Source of the DNA: Ipomoea triloba
Taxonomy: Eukaryota; Streptophyta; Magnoliopsida; Solanales; Convolvulaceae
Direction of reading: 5' to 3'
Assembly: GCF_003576645.1 (NCBI RefSeq)
Contig: NC_044927.1
Location: 17,619,485-17,683,484 of the forward strand
Length of the DNA stretch: 64,000 nt
Position numbers and translations under genes: made by a program. Below are positions 34,149 through 45,295 of this stretch, one piece after another (position 1 is the stretch's first letter; each line of letters begins with the position of its first letter). A model generated the notes under the pieces. It was given only the letters and a program-made list of their open reading frames with translations. It did no database searches and was not told the DNA's origin.

Positions 34149-36778
34149 TGGCATCGGAGCTAGGTTCAAACACAGAGAATGGAGAGGGTGACATAAAGAA
34201 AATAGAGCCATTGAAAAGGGTTGTCTCTCCTTATGAGTTGAACTCGAATGACAACCCAGGGAATGTTATCACGCAAGTTCGACTGCGAGGTGACAAAAAT
34301 TATGATGAATGGGCACGGGCGATGAAAACCTCCCTACGAGCTCGCCGCAAATGGGGTTTCGTGGAGGGAACGATTTTAGAACCGAAACCAGAATACATCG
34401 AGTATGAGGATTGGTGGACTGTGCAGTCCATGCTTGTATCATGGATTCGGAACACGATCGAACCGGAACTGAGGTCTACAATATCGCATATGGAAGATGC
34501 GAAAGACCTATGGAATGACATCAAAGAACGATTCTCGGTCCCGAATGGACCGCGAATACATCAAATAAAGACCGAGCTGAGCGAGTGCAAACAACATGGA
34601 TTGACCATAGCCGGGTACTTTGGAAAGTTGAAGGGGTTGTGGGATGACTTGGCTAGCTATGAACAGATGCCTGTATGTGAGTGTGGAGGATGCAAATGCA
34701 ACATCTCAACAAAACTTGATAAGCGCAGGGAGGAGGAGAAGTTACATCAATTTTTAATGGGGTTGGATGAAATCACGTACGGTACTGTGCGTTCAAATAT
34801 CCTAGCGGCGGAACCACTCCCTAGTCTAAACAAAGCATATGGAATTATGATACGCGATGAGAAGGTTAAATCTATGGCACGAGTGAGTGAAGAACGAGGA
34901 GAACCGATTGGGTTGCATGTGCAGACAGGAAATAAATTTAAAGGAAAAGGAGATATAATGGAGAGGATTGTAACCTGCTCTATTTGTAAAAGGACAGGGC
35001 ATGAAGCTTCGACTTGTTTTCAGGTAATTGGGTACCCTGATTGGTGGGGTGATAAGCCAAGAGGAGAAGGAAAAAGTGGGGGACGAGGCAAAGCAACACA
35101 ACGAGCATATGTCGGGCGTGGGAAAGGAGGCGGTGTTCGGGCTAATGCTATGCACACCTCTGTAAGTAATGATCAGGAAGTCAATCCCGAGGTGGTGGAA
35201 AAAAATAACAGGATTACCGGACTGAACAATGAACAATGGCAGACTCTTTTGGCAGCTTTGAACGCATGTAAAGGTGGATTGAATGAGACAATGATAGGTA
35301 AAGATGATACGTGGATCATTGATACAGGGGCATCCAATCACATGACGAGCAATGTGAATATTTTGCACAATGTGAGCAATATGACAGGGTGTCCTGTGGG
35401 GTTGCCAGACGAACGTAGTACCGTTGCAACTAAGAAGGGTCTAGTGAATCTTGATGAAAGATTGAAAATGCATAATGTGCTATATGTACCTGAGTTGAAC
35501 TGCAATTTAATTTCTGTGTCACAATTGATTGATGACTCTAATTGTATTGCTCAATTTACTAAGGATTTGTGTGTGATACAGGACCGCACTTCGAGGATGC
35601 TGATTGGAGCGGGTGAACGGAGAAATGGGCTCTATTATTTCCGAAAAATACCGAGCATAAGGGTATCAAAAGTTGATAGTGGAGGCTCATTGGAGTTATG
35701 GCATAAACGTTTGGGGCATCCTTCCCTAAAGGTTACAAAGTTAGTACCCGTAGTTGATATTAATGATGGAAATAATTTGTTGCACAAGGTATGCGATGTA
35801 TGTCAACGAGCTAAGCAAACAAGAGACCAATTTCCTTTGAGTAATAATAAAGCAACCAATATGTTTGATCTTATACATTGTGATTTGTGGGGGCCTTACA
35901 AAGCTAAATCTTCTTGTGGTGCCTCTTATTTTTTAACGATAGTTGATGATTATTCTCGTGCTGTTTGGATATTCTTGCTAGTGGATAAAAAGGAAGTGTC
36001 TCGTGTGTTACTCAAATTTTTTTCTATGGTAGAAAGGCAATTTAATAAACAAATTAAGATAGTACGAAGTGACAATGGAACTGAGGTTGTTTGTTTGAAA
36101 CAATATTTTTTGGAACATGGAATTATTTTTCAAAGCTCTTGCACAGGAACACCTCAGCAAAATGGAAGAGTTGAAAGGAAGCACCGGCACATCCTGAATG
36201 TTGCTCGTGCTTTACGATTTCAAGCAAGTTTGCCCATTGATTTTTGGGGAGAATGTGTGTTAACTGCTTGTTACTTGATAAATAGAACGCCAACTCCACT
36301 TTTGAACGGAAAGACTCCTTATGAAGCTTTGTACGGAGAACCTCCACACTATGATCACTTGCGGGTGTTTGGTTCGTTGTGTTATGCTCATAACCAAAAA
36401 TCGAAGGGAGATAAGTTTGCTAGCCGAAGTAGAAAATGTATTTTTGTGGGTTATCCGTACGAAAAGAAAGGGTGGAAAGTGTATGATATAGAAACAAAGG
36501 AATATTTTATATCACGCGATGTAAATTTCTATGAAGGAAAATTTCCTTTTGGTCTTAGCGTTCTTGAAGGAAATAATGGAGAGAACACTGCCATGCATGA
36601 AGAGTTAAATGTGGATGAATATGAAAATGACTGTGAGTCTAAAAATGAATGTGAGCCACACACAAACCAAGATTTACAGCAAGCAGAAATAGTGCATGAA
36701 GAAGTTGAGAATGAGAGTTTAGAAGCAAGGGGGGTGCAAATGATGTTGCAGATGAAACAGAGTTTGGGGAACAATTAA
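34148..36778 (+). pseudogene. gag-pol: copia-2 gag-protease-integrase, ending in a frameshift
   Basis: Translation would start at ATG 34148. Gag has GDKNYDEWARAMKTSLRAR near its N terminus and an intact zinc knuckle CSICKRTGHEASTC (about 34975-35020). Protease has WIIDTGASNHMT (about 35310). Integrase has WHKRLGHP..CDVCQRAK and the D,D,E core (HCDLWGPYK, VRSDNGTE, PQQNGRVERKH, about 35870-36185). The frame leaves the polyprotein at a six-G run (36729-36734) and stops at 36778. The next domain is one frame over, so a single-base indel in this run is likely. Confidence 0.92.
34149..34160 (+). other. copia-2 primer-binding site
   Basis: TGGCATCGGAGC abuts the LTR. It differs from the usual TGGTATCAGAGC at two positions. 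The gag start codon (34148-34150) spans the LTR/primer-site junction. Confidence 0.75.
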
Positions 36779-38514
36779 GACGTGGGCACCGAACTCGATA
36801 TCGCTCAGTGAAATTGCGTGATTTTGTTACTAATGTTGCTTATAAATTGAGCCCATCTCCCGATTCACCCATTGCAACGCATCCCTCAGGTACGCCTTAT
36901 CCAATAGCTCATAGTGTAAACTGTGATAAATTTTCCTTGCAACATCGGGAGTTTCTTGCAGCTCTTGTTGCAGGCCATGAACCAGAGTCTTTTACCGCTG
37001 CGATGAAAGACAAACGTTGGAGAGAAGCCATGCGAAAAGAAATTGATGCTTTATCCAACAATGGGACATGGGAATTATCTGCTTTGCCTCCGGGGAAGAA
37101 AGCTCTTGGATGTAAGTGGGTTTACAAAATAAAATACAATTCAGATGGTACAGTGGAGCGATATAAAGCCCGACTAGTGATCCTTGGGAATCATCAAGTA
37201 GAAGGTGTTGACTTTACAGAAACATTTGCACCCGTAGCCAAGATGGTCACAGTGAGAATGTTTCTAGCGGTAGCAGCTGCAAAGGGGTGGGAGCTGCATC
37301 AAATGGATGTGCATAATGCATTCCTTCATGGAGATCTGGAGGAAGAGGTGTATATGAAAATGCCCCCGGGGTTTAAAACAAACAAGTCAGGGGTTGTCTG
37401 TAGGTTGAGGAAGTCTCTCTATGGGCTTAAGCAAGCGCCTCGGTGTTGGTTTGCAAAACTATCAACAGCATTGCGAAGGTATGGGTTCATTCAATCATTA
37501 TATGACTACTCGTTGTTTACCTTAAAACGAGGTACTGCTCGAGTAAATGTACTAGTCTATGTTGATGATTTAATAATCTCTGGAAATAATTGCAATGCCA
37601 TACAAGTGTTCAAATCCTACTTGAGTGCATGTTTTCACATGAAGGATTTGGGATGTCTAAAATATTTCTTAGGCGTGGAAGTTGCAAGAAATTCGAAAGG
37701 GATTTATTTATGTCAATGAAAATATGCTTTGGATATTCTTGATGAGGTGGGACTCTTAGGAACGAAACCTGTCAACTTTCCTATGGAACAAAATCAGAAA
37801 CTCTCATTAGCGAATGGAAAGTTGCTGGAGGATCCAGAACCTTACCGTCGTTTGGTTGGTCGGCTAATTTATCTATGTTTCACTCGCCCTGAGATTGCAT
37901 ATTCTGTTCATGTTTTATCACAATTTATGCAACAACCATGAAATGAACATTGGGATGCAGCTTTGAGAGTTGTGCGCTACTTGAAAGGTAGTCCAGGACA
38001 AGGTGTTCTCTTGCGGGCAGATAATGACTTACGGCTGTATGGCTAGTGTGATGCAGATTGGGCAAGCTGCCCCATCACACGTCGATCTCTTACAGAATGG
38101 GTAGTGTTCTTGGGTACATCTCCGATTTCGTGGAAGACCAAAAAGCAACAAATAGTCTCTCGATCTTCTGCTGAAGCTGAGTACAGGTCCATGGCTATGA
38201 CAGTTTGTGAGTTAAAATGGTTGCGAGGGATTTTGTCGAGTTTGGATGTTTCACATTCTCAACCCATGAAACTTTATTGTGACAGTCAAGCAGCGTTACA
38301 TATGGCAAATAATCCTGTGTTTCATGAGCGTACGAAACACATAGAGGTCGATTGTCACTTTGTAAGAGACGAGATTATGAAGAATACTATTTCTCCCTCC
38401 TATGTTTCAACAACATTGCAACTTGCTGACATATTCACCAAGGCGTTGGGGCAGAAGTAGTTTAAATTCTTGGTGGACAAGTTGGGCATACAAAATTTGC
38501 ATGCACCAACTTGA
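36779..38514 (+). pseudogene. pol: copia-2 reverse transcriptase and RNase H with four nonsense codons
   Basis: The shifted frame carries [48 protein letters not shown] and YVDD (37558-37569), then RNase H ([35 protein letters not shown]). In-frame stops lie at 37717 (TGA), 37939 (TGA), 38044 (TAG) and 38458 (TAG). The frame reaches a natural stop at 38512-38514, next to the polypurine tract. Each premature stop is one C-to-T or G-to-A step from the residue usual in the family (Arg, Arg, Trp, Gln). Confidence 0.9.
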
Positions 38515-38521
38515 GGGGGGG
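38509..38521 (+). other. copia-2 polypurine tract
   Basis: A CTTGAGGGGGGG-type tract abuts the 3' LTR start and overlaps the final pol stop. Confidence 0.8.
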
Positions 38522-38749
38522 TATTAGAGAATATTGTGAAGAATATTTCCATGCACATATATTTAGTAAATATCTTTTATTTAGGTAATATTCCTTTTGT
38601 ATTTAGCTGGTAATATTTCCTTGTTATATATTACCTTTGAGTTTCCTTCTTTTTAGGATGTTAATATGTATATAATCGTGTCTGGTTAAGTAATGAAAGA
38701 CAAACCTTCTTCTATTCTTCTTTCTGTTTACACTGTGTTTTGTTTATCA
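38522..38749 (+). repeat. copia-2 3' LTR
   Basis: 228 bp, 226 of 228 identical to the 5' LTR by eye, followed by the duplication ACTCT. Confidence 0.92.
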
Positions 38750-39339
38750 ACTCTCCATTTTCATACTGCGTACAAAAAATAGGACACCACCAAAAAGGAT
38801 TCCATGGCTAAGATCTGTTTTTTTTAAGAGAGAACTGCACATCAAACAGGCGGAAATGAAATCGCAATGTTTTAATTGTTGAAGATGCTCATACTATTGC
38901 AGTATTGCCCATGCTCTGAGCATTGGAATTTTCAAAAGTAAGGAATATAATATGAAGGAAAAGGTAAGTGCAGCAGCACTTTGAAAAAGCTTGTCTCTCA
39001 TGCGTTAAAATCTTTGATTTTATTAACGTGAAGCAGTGAAGGGTTGATGGCATGGGAATTGAAATTTAGAAGCTAATGAGCTGGATGCTTAGATTTAATT
39101 TATTGAAAGTTGTAATTGTTACGGAGCATTTAATTTAATTCCATAATCATATATATTAGTATTTGATTTTAATTACTCCGTATTATTAATTATTTAAATA
39201 TAAAATAATTATTTTTTTAATTTTATCACTGGCTCGCGGGCCAGCCGGCGAGACCCGCAAAAGCCCGCAAAAAATAAAGCCCGCTACGGGGCGGGCCTAA
39301 TGGGGCGGGCCGGCCCGCATTGACAGCCCTAACTACTCG

Positions 39340-40224
39340 GTCTCCGGCTCAATCTCTACCTCTCCGTCGCTCACAGCCTTGTCTCCGCCTCCCAGCTTCT
39401 CACCCTCTGACCCTCTCCGTCCCTCTGCCTCTTCGCTAAGTCCTTTTAACCTCATATACTCATACTCATATATAGTTGATCTCAAGCTCAACCTCTCTTT
39501 CTTTAGCCTCTCTATCTCTCTACATAGGAAACCCTAGATCTACCTTCTAGACTTTGTGTTGTTAGACTTCTCTGGTGGCTGTCTTTGGCCATGAAAATGT
39601 AACAGGTAATTTACTGCTATTTTAGTTATTTAAATCTTAAATTTTATGAATTTATTATCTTAATGAATATATGTTAATATACTGCCATATTGTTGAAATT
39701 TCCTTGGAGTTTATGAATAATGAATTTGAGAACATGCTAGGACATGAATAAATTGCTAAGTTCAAACATTGTATACTACTGAAAACTTAGCAGTATCTTT
39801 TAAATGGACTATGTATTAGCAGTATCTTTTTTGTATCCTATCACTTCACAAGCTCATAATTTTGGACTATACCTATTAGCAGTATTTTTTAAATCTAATG
39901 TTTGTTGTTAATTTGGGATCTTTATTATGTTTTTATCCCTCTATGACATATCGACATCAATGATACTAGTTAACTAAGTGATTTGTTCTGTTGTGCTTTT
40001 AGAATAAAGAATAAAGGAAGACAACAAGGCAAAGGTGAATGTGATTATAATTCACTTTTTGATTTAGATGACCTGCAGAGTTTACATTTTATCCTTCTTA
40101 TTCATAAATATTTTAGCCTTTTAGTGCATGATGCCTTGTTTATATCCACTTAGCTATATGTTGTTTGTGTGTAGGCGTCGGGAATAAAGTTTTATTAATA
40201 CTAATAGTGTTTCATTTCCTAAAG
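39340..40224 (+). other. UTR-like and intronic sequence upstream of the NAP1 pseudogene
   Basis: A CT-rich leader (39345-39600) leads to a possible splice donor (AACAG/GTAATTT, 39600-39612). A block near 40012-40045 reads DNKAKVNV in one frame and may be the remains of the NAP1 N-terminal exon. The start codon region is not clearly preserved. Confidence 0.4.
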
Positions 40225-42066
40225 AATAAGCTTCAAGATCTTACTGGACAATATTCAAATATGGTCGGGAGCTTGTCGCCTGATGTGAAAAAACGTATAT
40301 ATTGAGTTCCTCAGGGAGATTTAGGTATGTTATTGATGCTCCCTTGTTGGATTTTGCTACATTTTTTGGTGTTCAATTGTGCAGACTCAACATGATGAAT
40401 TGGAGGCAAAGTTTCTTGAAGAGAGAGCAGCACTTGAAGGCAAGTATCAGAAGCTCTACCAACCACTATATACAAAGGTTTGTAAGGCTCTTTTACATAT
40501 TATTATTATTATTATAGATCTGCTGTTCCATTGGAATTGGCTTGTAATCCTATGTGTCAAATTCATAATGAAGTGAAAAAATAAAATGTGCAGAGATATG
40601 AAATAGTGAATGGTATAGTTGAAGTTGAAGGTGAGAAAGTTGAAGCAGTGTCTATGGACCAAGAAGACGACAAAACCACATAGAAAGGAGTTCCACATTT
40701 CTGGCTCACTACTATGAAGAATAATGAAGTGTTAGGTGAAGAGGTTAGATGTTGCATGCAGTGGTAGATCCAGAAAATTTTCTCAGAAGGGCGAAAGATA
40801 AACTAACGAGATATTCTTTTAAAAAAAATGAAACACTTAGAGATCGAGTCATAAATATTGTTAACTAGAAATGAAAAGTCGAAATACATCAAGATAAAAA
40901 TATTTAAAATAAAATATAAAACATACTCGGTAATTAATTAGATAAAATAGTTTGACTGAAAAACACATTATAAATCACTCATCTCACTATTAATATTAAA
41001 AAAGAAAAAAAAAGACTACAATGTTACAAATAAAAAATTCAATTAGAATTCTCACTATTAATATTTAAAAAAATGCCAAAAACAAAATTTCACTCATCTC
41101 ATTATTAATATTAAGAAATGAAAAAAAACCACAATATTACAAATAGAAAATTCAATTAAAATTCTCATTATTGATATTAAGAAATGGAAAAAAAAGCCAC
41201 ATTATTACAAATAAAAAATTCAATTAGAATTCTCACTATTGATATTAAAAGTTTTGAAAGAAATTATCAAAGTATACAGGGTGGTTTAAACACTAGACTA
41301 TTTCATCAATATAATGCAGACTTACCATTTAAGCCATGCTAACCTTTGGTTACATATTGGTATATCTTATATATATACTATATATGTGGTGGGGTAGTGG
41401 AGGCAGCTGGATCCGCCACTGGCTGCATGAATGCTCTCTTTGTTGACTTTATGCATTCTTTATAACCTGTTTGATCATTTGCATTTTATTTTCTCTCTGC
41501 CTTCTTATTGATGTTAGATTACCGAGCGTGATGAATGAGCTCTTGAATATCTGAAATACATTAAGTAGTCAAGAATTGATAATCCAAAGGGCTTCAAGCT
41601 TGAATTTTTCTTTGAGACCAATCCATTCCTCAAAAACTCTGTTTTGACTAAGACATATCATATGATTGATGAAGATGAACCTATTCTAGAGAAAGCAATA
41701 AGGTAAGGTTTTTTTTCCTACTGATATGCAACATATTGCATGTCTTTACATTTTTCAATTTTTTTTTTGTTGATTAGCTTATTGATGGTTTTGGTAGACC
41801 AAATGCAATTGATAGATGTTATTGTTTTTATGTTTGGAATATTTTCTGATTGCTTTTTATGTATTAAGGAGTTACCATATGTCCACTTTGCAGGACTGAG
41901 ATAGAGTGGTATCTAGAAAAATGCTTGACATAGAAGATCTTGAAGAAGAAACCTAAGAAGGGGTTTAAGAATGCCAAGCATGCTTGACATAGAAGATCTT
42001 GAAGAAGAAACCTAAGAAGGGGTTTAAGAATGCCAAGCCCGTGACTAAAATTGAAAGAACTGCATC
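40225..42066 (+). pseudogene. NAP1: Nucleosome assembly protein 1 (NAP1) pseudogene, introns retained
   Basis: NAP1 is a histone H2A/H2B chaperone. Exon-like blocks with splice sites: 40225-40318, 40385-40477, 40594-40743, 41518-41702 and 41894-42066. They read [73 protein letters not shown] and [15 protein letters not shown], the conserved NAP core in order. Stops occur at 40303, 40681, 41536, 41566 and 41931, and the first block is frameshifted. A 59-bp exact tandem duplication (41921-41979 and 41980-42038) disrupts the last block, and the acidic C terminus is missing. Retained introns show it came by DNA duplication, not retrotransposition. Confidence 0.9.
40759..41421. mobile_element. Small hAT-type MITE in a pseudogene intron
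   Basis: The left end CAGTGGTAGATCCAG and the right end CTGGATCCGCCACTG are inverted copies. Flanks GTTGCATG (40751-40758) and GCTGCATG (41422-41429) are an 8-bp duplication with one mismatch. The interior has three to four imperfect repeats of about 60-100 bp, each with TATTACAAATAAAAAATTCA-like sequence. No transposase. Confidence 0.8.
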
Positions 42067-42069
42067 ATT

Positions 42070-42195
42070 GGCATTATAATACTCTCAACCTATTGAAACC
42101 GACACAAGAGTCAATATTGACTCCACTGAGGCTCAAACCCACCACCTCCCGTATAAAGAGAAGGATTTGATGCCATTGGACCACAAGGTCCTTGG
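42070..42195 (-). mobile_element. tRNA-derived SINE (family S1, copy 2)
   Basis: On the minus strand the head reads GACCTTGTGGTCCAATGGC (A-box-like), then a B-box GGGTTTGAGCC, then CAGTGGAG and TATTGACTC, then GGTTGAGAGTATTATAA. This follows the same order as the SINE at 4714-4875. It truncates the NAP1 pseudogene. Confidence 0.65.
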
Positions 42196-42301
42196 CGATT
42201 TTGACTTGATTTAAATAATTTTCAATTGTATATTCATGAATTAATTATCTTCAAGTGTATGAAATGTGTATATATTTTTCAGCAAATATCTTATCAACTT
42301 G

Positions 42302-42307
<6 letters not shown>

Positions 42308-42355
<48 letters not shown>

Positions 42356-42460
42356 TGTATATATGTATATACATATATGTATATACATATATACATATAT
42401 GTATATACATATATACATATATGTATATACATATATACATATATGTATATACATATATAC

Positions 42461-42502
<42 letters not shown>
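42308..42502. repeat. TA / TATATACA compound microsatellite
   Basis: (TA)n followed by many units of ATACATATATGTAT and (TA)n again. All six frames are open here only because the repeat lacks stops in most phases. Nothing is coding. Confidence 0.95.
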
Positions 42503-42505
<3 letters not shown>

Positions 42506-42699
42506 ATGGTCTTATCGGGACCGAGTCTATCATAAATCGGATATAATAATATAGAACTGAACAAGAAATAGTAATATTATTGATTGGGGTGTGAGGCCCA
42601 ACATAATATGTACAAAGTCCAAATGTACCGGCCCAAGAAATGGCGGCCCATATAATAAATAAATAAATAATATGGGGACTAGTAAATAAATACAATAAA
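42503..42699. other. Spacer
   Basis: AT-rich, with a short (TAAA)n stretch near 42655-42670. Nothing recognised. Confidence 0.5.
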
Positions 42700-42840
42700 T
42701 AAGGAACTTAGGGACTAATTAATAAATAAATACTAAAGAATACCCAACCATGCTGGCACTAAGACTCGAACCTAGGCACACCAACCAGGGGAGGAAGACC
42801 TGACCCCTGAACTATTGAGTGGATCGTGATCTAAGAGATG
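42700..42840 (-). mobile_element. tRNA-derived SINE (second family)
   Basis: On the minus strand an A-box TAGTTCAGGGG fits the Pol III consensus exactly, and a B-box GGTTCGAGTC follows about 40 bp later. The tail is TATTTATT-rich. It differs in sequence from family S1. The right edge is not sharply defined. Confidence 0.55.
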
Positions 42841-43301
42841 CTTGGTATGGACCAAACCCCCACCTTTTATATTGTTGATGGGTCGCCTGGCACCCTCCAC
42901 GTGTACGGCATCAAGATGGCGCCAATCCCCTACCAAACACGCGTCCCACGCCTTCCCATCATGACAGCCCCCCACCATCCACGTGCTTGGGTCTTCGGTC
43001 AAACTTTGCGGAGGAAGGCACGAAGGACACGACGCAAGGCACCCGCGAGCATGCCCACCCACGCAGCCGCCACCAGGCGCGATGGGGTGCGCTGGTCGCA
43101 CGCTGAGGGGCGCGACCAGCGCACTTGGGGTGTCGTGGGCCGGGGCGGTGATCGCCGCCCACGGTGCCCCCTCCGGACGAGGGTGGCGGGCAGTGCTCCC
43201 GCCCCTCCTGGCGTGCACTGGTCATTCTCCTTGTTTGCATTGTTCCTTGCGCGCACTGGTCAACTTCCTAGCATGCACCATACCCCTAGCGGTCGCGTCA
43301 C
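42841..43301. other. GC-rich island, unrecognised
   Basis: Unlike its surroundings, about 42880-43260 is GC-rich and open in several frames on both strands (up to 171 codons). None shows a known domain, so I do not call a gene. A perfect 12-bp inverted repeat, TGCGCTGGTCGC (43088-43099) and GCGACCAGCGCA (43112-43123), forms a hairpin with a 12-base loop. Confidence 0.45.
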
Positions 43302-43510
43302 TCCTCTTGCCCACTCCATAATCATCATGTCACTCCCCCTACCCACTCCATAACCATCATGTCACTCCCCCTACCCACTCCATAACCGTCATGTTACTCC
43401 TCCTACCACTCCACCATAGCACTCCCCCTACCTACTTCATAACCGTCATTTCAGTCCTCATACCCACTCAATAACCGTCATGTTACTTCTCCTACCCACT
43501 CACTCTATTG
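43302..43510. repeat. Minisatellite with about 34-bp units
   Basis: Five to six units with core CACTCCCCCTACCCACTCCA and TAACCATCATGT, of decreasing similarity to the right. Confidence 0.8.
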
Positions 43511-44095
43511 GGCTTATCTTGCGCCACCTTACTCTTGTCTCACACCCCTCATTCTTTGGGCTTGGCCCCAACTAAAAAAATTGGGCCCATATCCCATAAC
43601 CCCATCATAAGTCTCCCACTTCTTGTAGTTATTGGATAATGACTACGAGAAGTATTAATAGGTCCTGCCAGACTCCTCAGATTCTCACTCCCATCAAGAA
43701 CCTATTCCTTCACTGCGCCCCCACACAATCCATTTTCTCCTAGCTAATTAACTCTTCCCATTCCCAATCCTTCAACACACACTCCCGTGTTGCCTACCAA
43801 TACCACAGCTACCCCCAAACCTCCACTATTATGCCATCACTATCCACTTTGTTTCTTCTAGATAGCTCTATAGTCTCCCACATATGACGTCCATCAGGAT
43901 GATTCAGCTTTCTTACAAACCCTACAATAAAAGGACAGAGATACTTGTCTCCTTCCCTCGCCTGAGCTTATTGAAAAGCCATGTTGCAAGGGGGAACTTA
44001 GTGGCCTACCGAGGAATAGGATCTAGCAACCGCTGAGCCATTGAATTTATAAATTCATTGATTGTCGTAGAGCGAGATAAATAACAAGTCGACCG
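43511..44095. other. Intergenic
   Basis: No gene recognised. A short inverted pair, ACTTCTTGTAGT and ACTACGAGAAGT, lies at about 43617 and 43645. Confidence 0.5.
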
Positions 44096-44178
44096 CTGAG
44101 AAGCGGGATAGATGATAAGTCGACCGCTGAGCGGCAGGATAGATGATAAGTCGACCGCTAAGAAGCGGGATAGATGTT
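44096..44178. repeat. Short tandem repeat, about 31-bp units
   Basis: Three units of AAGTCGACCGCTGAGAAGCG and GGATAGATGAT. Confidence 0.8.
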
Positions 44179-44229
44179 AAGGTTGTGGGCCGCCTGCTGC
44201 CTCATGCTAGCACCACACACCCCCCTTTT

Positions 44230-44940
44230 TTAGGGATACCATCCCATTGACTTAGGAACGCTGCCTTTTAGTGTTGTGGGCTGCCTATTTCTCCATGCTA
44301 GCCCCACGCACTTCTCTTTTTTTTTTTTTTTTCTTGCAAGCTGGGTAGCGTACCTTTCCCTACAGGCCCATATACGTAGTTTGGGGTGTTCGCCAAGTTC
44401 TTAGGGATACCATCCCATTGACTTAGGAACGCTGCCTTTTAGTGTTGTGGGCTGCCTATTTCTCCATGCTAGCCCCACGCCCTTCTCTTTTTTTTTTTTT
44501 TTCTTGCAAGCTGGGTAGCGTACCTTTCCCTACAGGCCCATATACGTAGTTTGGGGTGTTCGCCAAGTTCTTAGGGATACCATCCCATTGACTTAGGAAC
44601 GCTGCCTTTTAGTGTTGTGGGCTGCCTATTTCTCCATGCTAGCCCCACGCCCTTCTCTTTTTTTTTTTTTTTCTTGCAAGCTGGGTAGCGTACCTTTCCC
44701 TACAGGCCCATATACGTAGTTTGGGGTGTTCGCCAAGTTCTTAGGGATACCATCCCATTGACTTAGGAACGCTGCCTTTTAGTGTTGTGGGCTGCCTATT
44801 TCTCCATGCTAGCCCCACGCACTTCTCTTTTTTTTTTTTTTTTCTTGCAAGCTGGGTAGCGTACCTTTCCCTACAGGCCCATATACGTAGTTTGGGGTGT
44901 TCGCCAAGTTCTTAGGGATACCATCCCATTGACTTAGGAA
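44230..44940. repeat. 170-bp tandem array
   Basis: Units start with TTAGGGATACC at 44230, 44401, 44571, 44741 and 44912, a period of 170-171 bp, with about four full units. They are almost identical. Each holds a T-run of 15-17 and the block AAGCTGGGTAGCGTACC. Arrays of this kind occur in the 3' regions of some large gypsy elements, and the neighbouring gypsy fragment fits that idea (inference). Confidence 0.88.
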
Positions 44941-45295
44941 CGCCCGCCTTTTAAGGGTTGTGGGCTGCTTGCTGCTTCATGTTAGCACCACACACTTTTT
45001 TTTTACTGATGTCTCGGCCTGATGCCAAGTTAATAAGAAATCTATAGCTGTGAAAGCATGTACGAGCTTTCATTGAAGAAAATAAAGAGAACATATATAC
45101 AAGTCGTATATAAATACCTCGAAGGCTTATTCTCGCGAAACCTTTGCCACTTGCTTCGAGTCGATCTCGGAGGTTTATTCTTGCAACGCCCTTTTAACTT
45201 GCTTCAAGTTTATATGGCCTTTATGTCGAGTCTGTCCAGTTCCGGACAGTTCCTTATTTGTTGCTTACCGGTAGTTATTCTTCCCCTATTCTTTG
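44941..45295. other. Spacer between array and gypsy fragment
   Basis: Probably degenerate retrotransposon sequence. No domain is visible. Confidence 0.4.

Larger units (their letters stand above)
33921..38749 (+). mobile_element. Ty1/copia retrotransposon with TA..CA LTR ends (copia-2)
   Basis: Two 228-bp LTRs (33921-34148 and 38522-38749) flanked by a perfect duplication ACTCT (33916-33920 and 38750-38754). Both LTRs start TATTAG, not TG, and end ATCA. A primer-site-like TGGCATCGGAGC follows the 5' LTR and a G-rich tract precedes the 3' LTR. The LTRs differ at only two positions, so the insertion is young. Yet gag-pol has one frameshift and four nonsense codons, so it needs helper functions or is dead. 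Confidence 0.92.
33547..39331. mobile_element. Non-autonomous hAT-type element interrupted by a copia insertion
   Basis: The left end TAGGGCTGTCAAAACGGGCC and the right end (reverse complement TAGGGCTGTCAATGCGGGCC) form terminal inverted repeats. A perfect 8-bp duplication ACTACTCG flanks both ends (33539-33546 and 39332-39339), the hAT signature. Outside the nested copia element (33921-38749) only about 950 bp remain, with no transposase. The subterminal regions are very GC-rich (GGGCGGGCC and GCCCGCGGGCC blocks) compared with the surrounding DNA. Confidence 0.85.

Noticed and set aside
42226..42695. Several open frames of up to 133 codons in the TA/TACA tract
   Set aside because: They encode only alternating Tyr, Ile, His, Cys and Met from a microsatellite.
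42772..43353. Overlapping frames of 148 and 171 codons in the GC-rich island
   Set aside because: Open in several frames on both strands because of composition. No conserved motif or start context.
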